Shown one piece after another: positions 15,399 through 25,695 of a DNA stretch of 64,000 nucleotides. Position 1 is the stretch's first letter. Each line of letters starts with the position of its first letter. This stretch comes from an uncultured Pseudomonadota bacterium (GTDB taxonomy: Bacteria > Pseudomonadota > Gammaproteobacteria > Steroidobacterales > Steroidobacteraceae), in the NCBI GenBank assembly GCA_903884235.1, contig CAISEB010000030.1:98500-162499 (forward strand). Reading direction: 5' to 3'. Below the pieces are notes generated by a model that worked only from the letters and a program-made list of their open reading frames with translations, ran no database searches and was not told where the DNA came from. The translations under genes were made by a program, and so were the position numbers.

Positions 15399-17797
15399 GC
15401 AGCCCACTCGGTCCGCCGGGCACGTTGCAGAGGGCCGGCCTGTCGCCGGCCCAGATGGTCAGCGTATTCCCGTTCCACCTGGTGCTCGACCGCAACCTGC
15501 GCATCGTGCAGGTGGGCCGCTCGCTGCGCGGAGTCGTCCCGGGCGCTGCGATCGGCGCGCACGTGCCGGACCTGCTGACGCTGCGTCGGCCGTCGGGCGA
15601 GTGGTCGTTCGAGGCGCTCGAATCCGGCCAGCGCCTGCTGCACATCGTCGAGCTGCCGTCGGGCGGCCTCGTGCTGCGCGGGCAGATGCTCAGGCTCGAC
15701 ACGACCGTGCCGCTGATCGCATTCCTCTGCACGCCATGGCTCGAGGGTCCGGAGTCGCTGGACCGGCTCGGGCTCACGCTTGGCGACTTCGCACTGCACG
15801 ACGCGTCCCAGGACATCGTGCAGACGGTCCAGTCGCACCGGATCGCGAACGAGGACCTGCGCCGCCTGACGCAGCTGCTGACGGAGCAGCGCGCCGAACT
15901 GCGCCGCGTCAACGAGGAGCTGCGTGCGCAGAACGATGCGCTGACGCGCACCAAGCGTGAGCTCGAGGAGGCCCAGTCGGTCGCCTCGCTCGGCAGCTGG
16001 TCCTACGACGCCGCCTCCGGGCAGGTCGACTGGTCCGAGGAGTGCTCGCGGATCCTCGGCGTCGAGCACGCGTCCGCGCAGCGCAACCTCGCGACCGTCG
16101 ACGCGCGCCTGTTCCCCAAGGACCGCCCGCTGGTGGAGCGCCTGCTGGGTGCGGATGGCGAGCTGCCGCCGCGCATCGACGTCGACTTCCGCATCGTGCG
16201 ACCGGACGGCGAGGTGCGCTACGTGCACGTCCGCGGCCGCACGGAGGCGGCACCGGGCGGCGTGAAGCGCCTGTCCGGGACGCTGCAGGACATCACCCGA
16301 CGCAAGCGTTCCGAAAGCACGCTGCGCGTGCAGCGCGAGGAGATCCGCAAGCTCGCGCTGGTCGCGTCGCGCACCGACAATGGCGTGCTCGTCACCGATG
16401 CCGAGGGCCGGATCGAATGGGCCAACCTCGCGTTCCGCCGCCTGACGGGCTACTCGGCGATCGAACTGAAGGGCCAGCACCCGGGCAAGGTGCTGCAATG
16501 CGAGCAGACCGACCCCGCGACGGTCGCGATGATGCGCGAGCGGTTGCGCGCCGGCGAGGGCTTCAATGCGGAACTGGTCAACCGGGCCCGCGACGGGCAC
16601 CAGTACTGGGTGTCGATCGACGTCCAGCCCGTGCGCGGACCGAAGGGTGACATCACCAACTACATCTCGGTGCAGCGCGACGTCACGCGGCGCCGCGAGC
16701 AGGAGGAGCAGCTCGCCCGCCTGACCGCCGAGCGCAACACCATCCTCGAGCTCAGTCCCGACGCGTTCCTCGCCTTCGACGAGCACGGCAACTACGTGTA
16801 TTCGAACCCGGCGGCCTCGCAGCTGCTGGGGCTGTCTGCGAAGGCGCTCGCCACCATGAGCGAGTCGACCATCGACACGCTGATCGCGGGCCGCGCCGTC
16901 AGTCCGCAGCAGCCGATTCCCGCCAGCGAGATGGCCGACGGCGCGAGCGACATCATCCGTCTCGACCGGCCGCGCGTGACGCTGCGCCGGGCCGTGCGCC
17001 TCGTGCGGGGGCCCGACGGGCTCGCGCGCGGGCGGGTCGTCTACCTGCAGGACATCACGCGCGAGGCCGAGCTCGACCGCATGCGCAGCGAGTTCCTCGC
17101 GACGGCCGCGCACGAGCTGCGCACGCCGATGTCGAGCATCCATGGCTTTTCCGAGCTGCTGCTGACGCGCGACCTCGACCACGCGACGCAGCGCGAGGTC
17201 GCCGGGACGATCCACAGCCAGTCCAGCCTCGTCGTGCGCATGGTCAACGAGCTGCTGGACCTCGAGCGCATCGCCTCGGGAGCGGCCGGCACCGAGATCC
17301 GCATCCGCGAATTGCCGTTCTGCAACGTCGTGCGGCGCGTCATCGACGGCTTCCTGTTCCAGGACGATCCACGCCGCATCGAATTCGAGAACCCGTTCGG
17401 CGAAGGCATCATCGCGCTGTTCGACGAGGACAAGTTCTCGCAGGCGCTGATGAACGTGCTGTCCAACGCCTTCAAGTACTCGCGTTCGCGGGGTGGCCCG
17501 ATCAAGGTGATGCTGGCGCGCCGGCACCGCCGGGAACGCGACGAGATCGGCATCATCGTCCGCGACGAGGGCATCGGCATGACGCCGGAGCAGACGTCGC
17601 GCGTGTTCGACCGGTTCTACCGTGCGGATCCCGGCAGCGACGTCTCGGGCACCGGGCTCGGCATGACGCTGGTCAAGGAGATCGTGGAGGCGATGGACGG
17701 CAGCATCGAGATCGCGAGCCGACTCGGCCACGGTACGACCGTGACCCTGTGGTTCTGCGAAGTGCTGGAGTTCGCGCGCCGCCCGGCGACGCGCTGA
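15395..17797 (+). CDS. H-NOX-associated histidine kinase (HNOBA-PAS-PAS-PAS-HisKA-HATPase)
   Basis: 800-residue soluble kinase with no membrane helix. An HNOBA domain occupies about residues 24-150 (FPFHLVLDRNLRIVQVGRSL and LTLGDFALHDASQDIV), as in guanylate cyclases. A coiled coil at about 165-200 leads into three PAS-like domains (around 205-310, 325-430 and 445-560). The phosphoacceptor His is about residue 573 in ATAAHELRTPMSSIHG. The ATPase has the N box ALMNVLSNAFKYS, G1 VRDEGIGM and G2 GTGLGM. No receiver is attached, so phosphate must go to a separate partner: candidates are the receiver at 14279-14713 and the HTH-receiver at 17804-18394. The ATG at 15395 was chosen because it overlaps the H-NOX stop. 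Confidence 0.95.
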   Translation: MSSPLGPPGTLQRAGLSPAQMVSVFPFHLVLDRNLRIVQVGRSLRGVVPGAAIGAHVPDLLTLRRPSGEWSFEALESGQRLLHIVELPSGGLVLRGQMLRLDTTVPLIAFLCTPWLEGPESLDRLGLTLGDFALHDASQDIVQTVQSHRIANEDLRRLTQLLTEQRAELRRVNEELRAQNDALTRTKRELEEAQSVASLGSWSYDAASGQVDWSEECSRILGVEHASAQRNLATVDARLFPKDRPLVERLLGADGELPPRIDVDFRIVRPDGEVRYVHVRGRTEAAPGGVKRLSGTLQDITRRKRSESTLRVQREEIRKLALVASRTDNGVLVTDAEGRIEWANLAFRRLTGYSAIELKGQHPGKVLQCEQTDPATVAMMRERLRAGEGFNAELVNRARDGHQYWVSIDVQPVRGPKGDITNYISVQRDVTRRREQEEQLARLTAERNTILELSPDAFLAFDEHGNYVYSNPAASQLLGLSAKALATMSESTIDTLIAGRAVSPQQPIPASEMADGASDIIRLDRPRVTLRRAVRLVRGPDGLARGRVVYLQDITREAELDRMRSEFLATAAHELRTPMSSIHGFSELLLTRDLDHATQREVAGTIHSQSSLVVRMVNELLDLERIASGAAGTEIRIRELPFCNVVRRVIDGFLFQDDPRRIEFENPFGEGIIALFDEDKFSQALMNVLSNAFKYSRSRGGPIKVMLARRHRRERDEIGIIVRDEGIGMTPEQTSRVFDRFYRADPGSDVSGTGLGMTLVKEIVEAMDGSIEIASRLGHGTTVTLWFCEVLEFARRPATR

Positions 17798-17803
17798 GGC
17801 GGA

Positions 17804-18394
17804 TCAGGTTCCCGGACGCGCGACCGCGGCCATGCGATCCGTGACCATCTTGCGGATGTCCGCGAGCGGTACCGGCTTGCGCAGCACCGGCAGGTCCGGC
17901 GCCAGGCCGCCGCGGTCCCGGATCGTGCCCGCATCGAGTGCCGTGACGACGACGATGTCGGCCATCACGCTCGGGTCCTGGCGCAGGGCCTCGATCATGC
18001 GGAACCCGTCCATCCCCGGCATCTGCAGGTCCGAGATGATCAGGTCCGGCTTGAACTGACCGGCCTTCAGCAGTCCCTCGAAGCCGTCGCGAGCAAGCTC
18101 GAGCTTCACGGGCGGGCGCCACGCGGGCACGTCGAGTTCGTAGAGGCGGCGCAGGCGCGGGTCGTCCTCGACGACCAGCAACCGGAATTCCAGGGCGGGC
18201 CGACCGGAGGCGATGGCGGCGGAACGCTCCTCCAGGAGCTTCTCCACCGAGGAGCGGACGACGCGGCGATGTCCGCCGACGGTCTTCCACGCCTTCAGGG
18301 AGCCACGCTCGACCCACAGCTGCACGGTCCGCAGGGCCACGCCGAGCATGTCCGCGGCTTCGCGGGTCGATACAAAGTCTTGATCGTTGTCCAA
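17804..18394 (-). CDS. HTH-receiver protein: MerR/excisionase-type HTH followed by response-regulator domain
   Basis: 196 residues in an unusual order. Residues 1-58 form a MerR/excisionase-like helix-turn-helix (FVSTREAADMLGVALRTVQLWVERGSLKAW, then VGGHRRV). Residues 68-190 form a receiver with intact acidic pocket (VVEDDPRLRR), phosphoacceptor Asp (LIISDLQMPGMDG), and Lys (VLRKPVPL). Most DNA-binding response regulators have the receiver first. Its gene converges with the HNOBA kinase gene, with 6 bases between stops, so it is a good candidate output for that kinase. Ending as a plain excisionase is unlikely given the complete receiver. Confidence 0.9.
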   Translation of the reverse strand: MDNDQDFVSTREAADMLGVALRTVQLWVERGSLKAWKTVGGHRRVVRSSVEKLLEERSAAIASGRPALEFRLLVVEDDPRLRRLYELDVPAWRPPVKLELARDGFEGLLKAGQFKPDLIISDLQMPGMDGFRMIEALRQDPSVMADIVVVTALDAGTIRDRGGLAPDLPVLRKPVPLADIRKMVTDRMAAVARPGT

Positions 18395-18526
18395 GCGAGA
18401 ATCCTTCTACGCTCGGTAGAGGGGGAATACGACCCTACGCAGGGTTTCACTTAATTGTGGTGATAGAGGTCACAGCTTTGCAACTTTTAGTTGCGATCAA
18501 GTGCAAAAGTGATAAAAATACTTCTT
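18395..18526. promoter_or_regulatory. AT-rich divergent promoter region with palindrome
   Basis: 132 bases between divergent regulators, clearly AT-richer than its surroundings. It holds a perfect palindrome GCAACT-TTT-AGTTGC at 18480-18494 and a smaller ACCCT-ACGC-AGGGT repeat at 18432-18445. Either could be an operator for the HTH-receiver protein encoded on one side. No gene is seen in it. Confidence 0.5.
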
Positions 18527-19030
18527 ATGGAGACTGCATTGCAGTTATCCGGGGCCGCAGCGACGGCGCGCCCCGATGCCGGCCGCCCGACCGTACTCGT
18601 GGTGGATCCGTCCCCGGAGGGGCGGCGCATCGTCCGCCTGTCGCTCGCGCTCGCCGGCTACACGATCCGTGAGGCGGTCGATGCGGCCGATGCCCTGCGC
18701 CTGCTGCAGACCCTGACGCCCGACGCGATCGTCACCGGCGTCTCCATGCCCGGTCCCTGCAACGGCCTCGGCCTGTGCGACATCGTTCGTGCGCAGCCCG
18801 GCCTGCGCGACTGCCCCGTCGTGGTACTCAGCGGCCGGACCGACCCGGACCGGCTGCGCCGGATCGACGAGGCCGGGGCGAGTGCCCTCGTCGTGCAGCC
18901 CTTCAGCCCCGCCGCGCTCGTCGACGCCGTGAACGGCGTCGTCGGCCAAGCAAAGGCGGCCTTCGCTTCGATGCGCGGACAGCCCCACGGTGCGCTGTCC
19001 CTGATGACGTCCCGAGCGATCCCTGAGTAA
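18527..19030 (+). CDS. Degenerate receiver-domain protein lacking the phosphoacceptor Asp
   Basis: 167 residues from ATG 18527 (an upstream TTG at 18491 is inside the palindrome and unlikely). The receiver fold is clear: TVLVVDPSPEGRRIVRLSLA, PDAIVTGVSMPGPCNGLGL, VVVLSGRTDPDRLRRI and ALVVQPFSPAALVDAV. Key residues are altered: the phosphoacceptor position in the TGVSMPG motif is Gly rather than Asp, the conserved Lys before PFSP is Gln, and only one acidic residue remains in the first loop. It should therefore not be phosphorylated in the usual way. It lies 20 bases upstream of csrA on the same strand, so both may be one operon. Confidence 0.82.
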   Translation: METALQLSGAAATARPDAGRPTVLVVDPSPEGRRIVRLSLALAGYTIREAVDAADALRLLQTLTPDAIVTGVSMPGPCNGLGLCDIVRAQPGLRDCPVVVLSGRTDPDRLRRIDEAGASALVVQPFSPAALVDAVNGVVGQAKAAFASMRGQPHGALSLMTSRAIPE

Positions 19031-19050
19031 TCGGAACCGAGGATAAGGTC

Positions 19051-19395
19051 ATGCTGGTCATATCAAGGAAGCCCGGCGAGCGGGTGCACATCGGCGAGGA
19101 CATCCAGGTCGCGATCCTGGAGATCACGGGTAGTCGCGTGGTCATCGGCATCGCCGCGCCTCGCGAGGTCGCCATCCGGCGGGTCGGACCGATCCCGTTC
19201 GAGCCGGCCGGGACGCGAGCGGTGCAGGCCCCGGCATCCGACGCAACCGACCCGCCGCAGCCGGAGATGCAGTTCGAGTATCGCTATGTCGATGCATCCG
19301 AGCTGTCCGCGCCGCGCAAGCCCGCGCCCGTCGTCAAGATCAAGCGATCGCGACTGAAGGTGGTCCCGGACGAGACGCTCGTCGCGAGCGGCTGA
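19051..19395 (+). CDS. csrA: CsrA-family carbon storage regulator with long C-terminal extension
   Basis: 114 residues. The first 50 match CsrA, a dimeric RNA-binding translational regulator of GGA-containing leaders: MLVISRKPGERVHIGEDIQV, then GIAAPREVAIRR with the RNA-contacting arginine. Typical CsrA is about 60-65 residues; here a Pro-rich linker and a basic segment (VVKIKRSRLKVV) add about 50 more. A strong GAGGATAAGG-type ribosome site precedes ATG 19051. It follows the degenerate receiver gene by 20 bases. The gene may be an accessory CsrA paralogue rather than the housekeeping copy, since the genomic context is regulatory instead of alaS-linked. Confidence 0.9.
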   Translation: MLVISRKPGERVHIGEDIQVAILEITGSRVVIGIAAPREVAIRRVGPIPFEPAGTRAVQAPASDATDPPQPEMQFEYRYVDASELSAPRKPAPVVKIKRSRLKVVPDETLVASG

Positions 19396-19435
19396 TCGGC
19401 GTCGCGGTGGCGCACGCCACCGACCCGCACGCCTT

Positions 19436-20158
19436 CTACTCGGCCAGGTCCGGCTCCCCGAGTGCGGCGATGATCGCGGCGCGGGCCGCATCCCGAAGCG
19501 CATTCGCCGCGCCCCGACTGCTGTCGGGGGCGGCCGGCAGCACCGCCAGCATCTCGACCTCGATGCTGCCGCGACGCGGCAGCCAGCCCGGATAGGGGAA
19601 CACCTCCCGCGCTCCGCGGATCGCCGCCGGTACGACCGGCAGTCCCGCCCGCGCCGCCGCGGTGAACGCCCCGGGCAGGAACCGGTGCACGCCGACGCGT
19701 TCATCGAACGTCCCCTCCGGGAACACCGCCAGCGCCTGACCCTGCGCCGCGGTGCGCACCACGCGGCGCACGTCCGCGGCCGCACGGTGGCGGTCGACCC
19801 GATCGACGAACTCCGAGCCGAGCCGGCGCAGCAGCACGTTCGCGAGCGGCACCTTGACCATTTCGCTCTTGATCACGAACGCGAACCGCGGCGGCAGCGC
19901 GGCGTGCATCACCAGTCCGTCGATGTAGCTGGCGTGGTTCGCGACGACCACGCACGGGCCGGGTGGCAGCCGCTCGAGGCCGCGGACGCGCAGCGGCGTG
20001 CCGGTGCTCCACAGGTAGGTCCGCGCCGCGAAGCGCACCACCGCCCGTCGCTGGGCGATGCGGGGGGCGGGGACGCCGACCAGCAGGGACGTCAGGACCG
20101 CCCAGAGGAACATAAGCCAGCACCAGATGCCGTAGCTCCAGCGCGAAAACATTCTCAT
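19436..20158 (-). CDS. Lysophospholipid acyltransferase (PlsC-like)
   Basis: 240-residue membrane-associated 1-acyl-glycerol-3-phosphate acyltransferase family protein. An N-terminal hydrophobic helix (WSYGIWCWLMFLWAVLTSLL) anchors it in the inner membrane. The HX4D catalytic motif is NHASYID, followed by the substrate-binding FPEGTFDERVGV block. It probably transfers acyl groups to lysophosphatidic acid or a related lipid. It converges with csrA (40 bases between stops). A separate housekeeping plsC may exist elsewhere in the genome. Confidence 0.9.
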   Translation of the reverse strand: MRMFSRWSYGIWCWLMFLWAVLTSLLVGVPAPRIAQRRAVVRFAARTYLWSTGTPLRVRGLERLPPGPCVVVANHASYIDGLVMHAALPPRFAFVIKSEMVKVPLANVLLRRLGSEFVDRVDRHRAAADVRRVVRTAAQGQALAVFPEGTFDERVGVHRFLPGAFTAAARAGLPVVPAAIRGAREVFPYPGWLPRRGSIEVEMLAVLPAAPDSSRGAANALRDAARAAIIAALGEPDLAE

Positions 20159-20397
20159 TTCAACGAGTTCCTCGGCCCCGGGCGCAAAACTTTATGTGAT
20201 CTGCTTCTCTTTATGTAAACCCGCCCCAACTTCCGTGAGGCCGGTCACGTACCGGAAGGGGGGCGGTGCGGATACTGCTTCAGGACCGTCCGCCGCTGGG
20301 CCGGACGAGTTTGGGAGGCGACCCCCGGGAACGGGGAGATTGTGCCGACGCCCCCGTGAGTTGCCCAGTGTTGCTGACATCCGGCGATGCGAAACAG

Positions 20398-21360
20398 ATG
20401 ATCACCAATCCGGCGCTCAAGGTCACGATGAACGTCCCACCGCTGCCGCGCACCGACCAACCGCCTCCGGGCGAGGCCGACCCGTCCATCTCGCGCTTCC
20501 TGGATGCAGTGTGGATGGAGCGGGGCCTGTCGCCGAACACGCTGGCGGCCTACCGGGCCGATCTCACGGCCCTGACCCGCTGGCTCGAATCGCGCCGGGT
20601 GATGGTCACGCGCACCACCCGGACCGACCTGCTGGCGTTCATCGCCGCGCGCGTCGAGGCCGGGGCCCGTCCGCGCTCCACCGCGCGGCAGCTGTCCAGT
20701 TTCCGTCGGTTCTTCCGTTTCATGGTGCGCGAGGGCGCCGTCGGCGAGGATCCGACGGCCCAGATCGCGATGCCGAAGATCGGTCGGTCGCTGCCGAAGT
20801 CGCTGACCGAGGAGGAAGTCGAGGCGGTGCTCGCGGCCCCGACGGTCGGCGACCCGCTCGGCCATCGCGACCGGACGATGCTCGAGGTCCTGTACGCCAC
20901 GGGCCTGCGCGTGTCGGAGCTCGTCAACCTCAAGCATTCCCAGGTGAACGCCAACCAGGGCGTGATCCGCATCCTCGGCAAGGGCAACCGCGAGCGGCTG
21001 ATCCCGCTCGGCGAGGAGGCCGTGCGCTGGCTCGCCGAATTCGTCCGCGGCCCGCGCACCGAGATCCTGCTCGAGCGCCAGACCGACTACCTGTTCCCGA
21101 CCCGCCGCGGCGACCGCATGACCCGCCAGGCCTTCTGGCACATCATCAAGCGCTACGCCAAGAAGGCCGGGATCGACAAGGAACTGTCGCCGCACACGCT
21201 GCGTCACGCCTTCGCGACCCACCTGCTGAATCGGGGCGCCGACCTGCGCGTGGTGCAGATGCTGCTCGGGCACAGCGACCTGTCCACGACACAGATCTAC
21301 ACGCACGTCGCCCGCGAGCGCATGAAGGAACTTCACGCGACGCACCATCCGCGGGGCTGA
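20398..21360 (+). CDS. xerD: Tyrosine recombinase XerD
   Basis: 320 residues from ATG 20398; an internal ATG at 20428 (MNVPPLPR) has a better-spaced AAGG site and would give 310, closer to the usual 298-310. XerD with XerC resolves chromosome dimers at dif. The N-terminal SAM-like core-binding domain covers about residues 30-115. Catalytic residues are Arg in ATGLRVSELVNL, His-x-x-Arg in SPHTLRHAFATHLL, His in LLGHSDLSTTQIYTH and the nucleophilic Tyr in QIYTHV. The ending ELHATHHPRG is XerD-like. dsbC follows, as in many gammaproteobacteria. This is the housekeeping recombinase, not the island integrase. Confidence 0.95.
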   Translation: MITNPALKVTMNVPPLPRTDQPPPGEADPSISRFLDAVWMERGLSPNTLAAYRADLTALTRWLESRRVMVTRTTRTDLLAFIAARVEAGARPRSTARQLSSFRRFFRFMVREGAVGEDPTAQIAMPKIGRSLPKSLTEEEVEAVLAAPTVGDPLGHRDRTMLEVLYATGLRVSELVNLKHSQVNANQGVIRILGKGNRERLIPLGEEAVRWLAEFVRGPRTEILLERQTDYLFPTRRGDRMTRQAFWHIIKRYAKKAGIDKELSPHTLRHAFATHLLNRGADLRVVQMLLGHSDLSTTQIYTHVARERMKELHATHHPRG

Positions 21361-21432
21361 GCCCGGCGTTTGCTAGACTCGCGGAACTGCGGGCGCCGGA
21401 GCCGGTCGAAACCCGCAGTCCCGGAGAAACTC

Positions 21433-22218
21433 ATGTCCCTGACTGCCTTCGTCCGTCGCGGCGCGCTGCTTGCCGTCGCCCTTGCCGTCGCGGCCCTCGC
21501 CGGTGCCGCGACCCCGCCCGTGCCCGCGGCGGCGCCCCGCGCCGACGCCGCGAAGGGCGACATCCGCCAGGAGATAGCGCGTCGGCTCGACGTGCCCGTG
21601 GAGGCCGTGCGGCCGAGCGCGGTCGCCGGTCTGTACGAAGTCGCCCATGGCGGCGAGGTGGTCTACGTGTCTGGCGACGGCCACTTCGTGATCGCCGGCG
21701 ACCTGTACGACTCCGACAAGGGCCGCAACCTGACGGCCGTGCGTCGCGCCGAGGCACGCGCCGAGGCGCTGAAGGGCATCGCCGACGACGACGCGATCAT
21801 CTTCGCGCCTCGCCAGGCGAAGTACACGCTCACGGTCTTCACCGACGTCGACTGCCAGTACTGCCGCAAGCTGCACGGCGACATTGCCGAGTACAACCGC
21901 CTCGGCGTCCGGGTCCGCTACGTGTTCTATCCGCGTTCGGGTCCTAACACCGATTCGTGGCGCAAGGCCGAGGTCGTGTGGTGCTCGCAGAACCGGCAGG
22001 ACGCGCTGACGCGCGCGAAGCAGGGTGGCGACGTCGCGGGCACGAAGCCGGCCAGCTGTCACACGCCCGTGGCGCGCACGTACGCGCTCGGCCAGGAGCT
22101 CGGGATGCGCGGCACGCCCGGCATCTTCACCGAGCACGGCGACTACGTGGCCGGCTACATGCCGCCCGCGCAGATGCTGGAGAAACTGAAGCAGCTCGAG
22201 GCCGGCGGCCCCGGCTGA
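21433..22218 (+). CDS. dsbC: Thiol:disulfide interchange protein DsbC
   Basis: 261-residue periplasmic disulfide isomerase. A signal peptide covers about residues 1-25 (MSLTAFVRRGALLAVALAVA...). The N-terminal dimerisation domain precedes a thioredoxin fold with active site DVDCQYCRKLH (CQYC, compared with CGYC in E. coli). The cis-Pro motif GMRGTPGIFTEHG is present and a second Cys pair is C in VVWCSQNR and C in PASCHTPVA. Start ATG 21433 has a GGAGAAA ribosome site. It follows xerD by 72 bases, a conserved pairing. Reduced DsbD, needed to keep it active, is not in the window. Confidence 0.94.
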   Translation: MSLTAFVRRGALLAVALAVAALAGAATPPVPAAAPRADAAKGDIRQEIARRLDVPVEAVRPSAVAGLYEVAHGGEVVYVSGDGHFVIAGDLYDSDKGRNLTAVRRAEARAEALKGIADDDAIIFAPRQAKYTLTVFTDVDCQYCRKLHGDIAEYNRLGVRVRYVFYPRSGPNTDSWRKAEVVWCSQNRQDALTRAKQGGDVAGTKPASCHTPVARTYALGQELGMRGTPGIFTEHGDYVAGYMPPAQMLEKLKQLEAGGPG

Positions 22219-22222
22219 GGGC

Positions 22223-22546
22223 CTAGCGCTCGAGCAGCGAGAGCTTGCCGGACTTGCCCTTCCACGCGTCCGCGTCGTCGGGGGCCGGCTTCTTCTCGTT
22301 GATCACCGGCCAGTTCTTCGAGAGCTCCGCGTTGAGCTCGAGGAACGCTTCCTGCCCCTTCGGCAGGTCTTCCTCGGAATAGATCGCCTCGGCAGGGCAC
22401 TCCGGCTCGCACAGCGTGCAGTCGATGCACTCGTCCGGATCGATGACCAGGAAGTTCGGGCCTTCGTGGAAGCAGTCCACGGGGCAAACCTCCACGCAGT
22501 CCATGTACTTGCACTTGATGCAGTTTTCGGTCACGACGAACGTCAT
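22223..22546 (-). CDS. fdxA: Seven-iron ferredoxin FdxA
   Basis: 107-residue ferredoxin with a 3Fe-4S and a 4Fe-4S cluster. The cysteines are in [19 protein letters not shown] and [18 protein letters not shown], matching the Azotobacter FdI/FdxA pattern in which the first cluster region has altered spacing. Residues after about 60 form the family's C-terminal helix ([16 protein letters not shown]). The stop is TAG. It converges with dsbC with 4 bases between stops. Role: low-potential electron carrier; the partner enzymes are not known. Confidence 0.95.
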   Translation of the reverse strand: MTFVVTENCIKCKYMDCVEVCPVDCFHEGPNFLVIDPDECIDCTLCEPECPAEAIYSEEDLPKGQEAFLELNAELSKNWPVINEKKPAPDDADAWKGKSGKLSLLER

Positions 22547-22632
22547 GGTCGGTGCAGCCTGTCTCTCGTTATTTTGCGTCGCGCCAGCCTTACGGCCGGC
22601 ACCATCCCGGCAATATTACAACAACGCGCCGC

Positions 22633-23190
22633 TCAGGAAGGGGTGGCGCGGTGCCAGCCCGGCCGGTCGAAGTCCGTGAAGTGCACGCCCTCGGTGCCGC
22701 GGGCCCGATCCTCGAGGTACCGGCGCAGCGCGAACTCGATGCTCGGGAAGGCGATCTCGCGCCACGGGATGTCCTCGGGGCGCACCAGCTCGACTTCCAG
22801 GCTCTCGGTGCCGGGGGCGAATTCCGCGACCGGCAGGCGCGCCCGGAACATCACGTGCACCTGGTGGGCGTGCACGACGCTGACCACGGCCAGCAGGCTG
22901 CCGATCTCGACGCGCGCCAGCGCCTCCTCGTACGACTCCCGGACGGCGGCGGCCTGCAGCGACTCGCCGTTTTCCATAAAGCCGGCCGGGATCGTCCAGT
23001 ACCCGAGCCTGGGCTCGATCGCCCGCCTGCACAGCAGGATCCCTCCGTCGTGCTCCGGGACGCAGCCGACGACGAGTTTCGGGTTGTGGTAGTGGATCGT
23101 GCCGCAGGAAGGACACACGTGGCGCGTGTGGGTGTCGCCCTCCGGGATCCGCAATTCCACGGGTTGGGCGCAATGACTGCAGTACTTCAT
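22633..23190 (-). CDS. Nudix hydrolase with N-terminal zinc ribbon
   Basis: 185 residues. Starts MKYCSHCAQPVELRIPEGD with CxxC, a second CPSCGTIHYHNP completing a zinc ribbon of the kind found in NADH pyrophosphatase-like Nudix enzymes. The Nudix box GX5EX7REUXEEXGU is partly recognisable as GFMENGESLQAAAVRESYEEALARV; the usual final Gly is Ala. Predicted to cleave nucleoside diphosphates linked to another moiety; the exact substrate is unknown. A longer in-frame reading ([11 protein letters not shown]...) was rejected because it is translation of the tRNA-Leu gene immediately upstream. Start ATG 23190. Confidence 0.9.
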   Translation of the reverse strand: MKYCSHCAQPVELRIPEGDTHTRHVCPSCGTIHYHNPKLVVGCVPEHDGGILLCRRAIEPRLGYWTIPAGFMENGESLQAAAVRESYEEALARVEIGSLLAVVSVVHAHQVHVMFRARLPVAEFAPGTESLEVELVRPEDIPWREIAFPSIEFALRRYLEDRARGTEGVHFTDFDRPGWHRATPS

Positions 23191-23206
23191 CGTTTCCGAT
23201 CTTGCG

Positions 23207-23292
23207 TGGTGCCGGTGGAGGGAATCGAACCCCCACGCCTTTTGGGCGGACGATTTTGAGTCGTCTGCGTCTACCAGTTCCGCCACACCGGC
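23207..23292 (-). tRNA. tRNA-Leu (anticodon CAA)
   Basis: An 86-nucleotide gene including encoded CCA. Acceptor arm GCCGGTG/CACCGGC pairs perfectly; discriminator base A. The D-arm, a long variable arm and the T-loop GGTTCGATTCC are present. The anticodon stem GACGA/TCGTC encloses the loop CTCAAAA, placing CAA at the anticodon. Class II variable arm confirms Leu. It lies 16 bases upstream of the Nudix start on the same strand. Confidence 0.97.
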
Positions 23293-23364
23293 GCGGGCCG
23301 GAATCCTACCACGCGGGCGCGCCGGGTCCGCTTCCGTTGCGGGCGCCTGCTACCATCCGCCGCC

Positions 23365-25547
<2,183 letters not shown>

Positions 25548-25608
25548 GGGATTTGCTGTGGCATAATGCCCGGCTATGCCCGCATTTTCGGGCCGCAAGG
25601 ATTCACCG

Positions 25609-25677
25609 ATGGATTTTCTGATCTCGACCGCCTCCGCCCAGGCTGCTGCCGGTCCCGCCGGCGCCGGCGGTTTCTAG
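25609..25677 (+). other. yajC: yajC N-terminal codons ending in an in-frame amber codon
   Basis: An ATG at 25609 begins MDFLISTASAQAAAGPAGAG and continues in the same frame as the rest of yajC, but codon 23 at 25675-25677 is TAG. The encoded stretch is the periplasm-side N-terminus found in complete YajC proteins. The codon after it (LQQALFMAV) resumes the family sequence. A single base change from CAG, GAG or TGG would restore the frame. It could be a real mutation or a sequence error. Confidence 0.75.
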
Positions 25678-25695
25678 CTGCAGCAGGCCCTGTTC

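Noticed and set aside
15239..17731. 830-codon open frame opposite the HNOBA kinase
   Set aside because: Same reason: skewed residue use, no motif, and the plus-strand frame shows clear domains.
17804..18394. Phage excisionase
   Set aside because: A complete receiver domain follows the HTH and no phage genes are nearby.
20398..21360. Tyrosine recombinase as the integrase of the guaA island
   Set aside because: It is 30 kb away, next to dsbC, and has a XerD ending; it is the housekeeping enzyme.
22633..23286. Longer Nudix protein starting [11 protein letters not shown]
   Set aside because: The added N-terminus is translated tRNA-Leu sequence.
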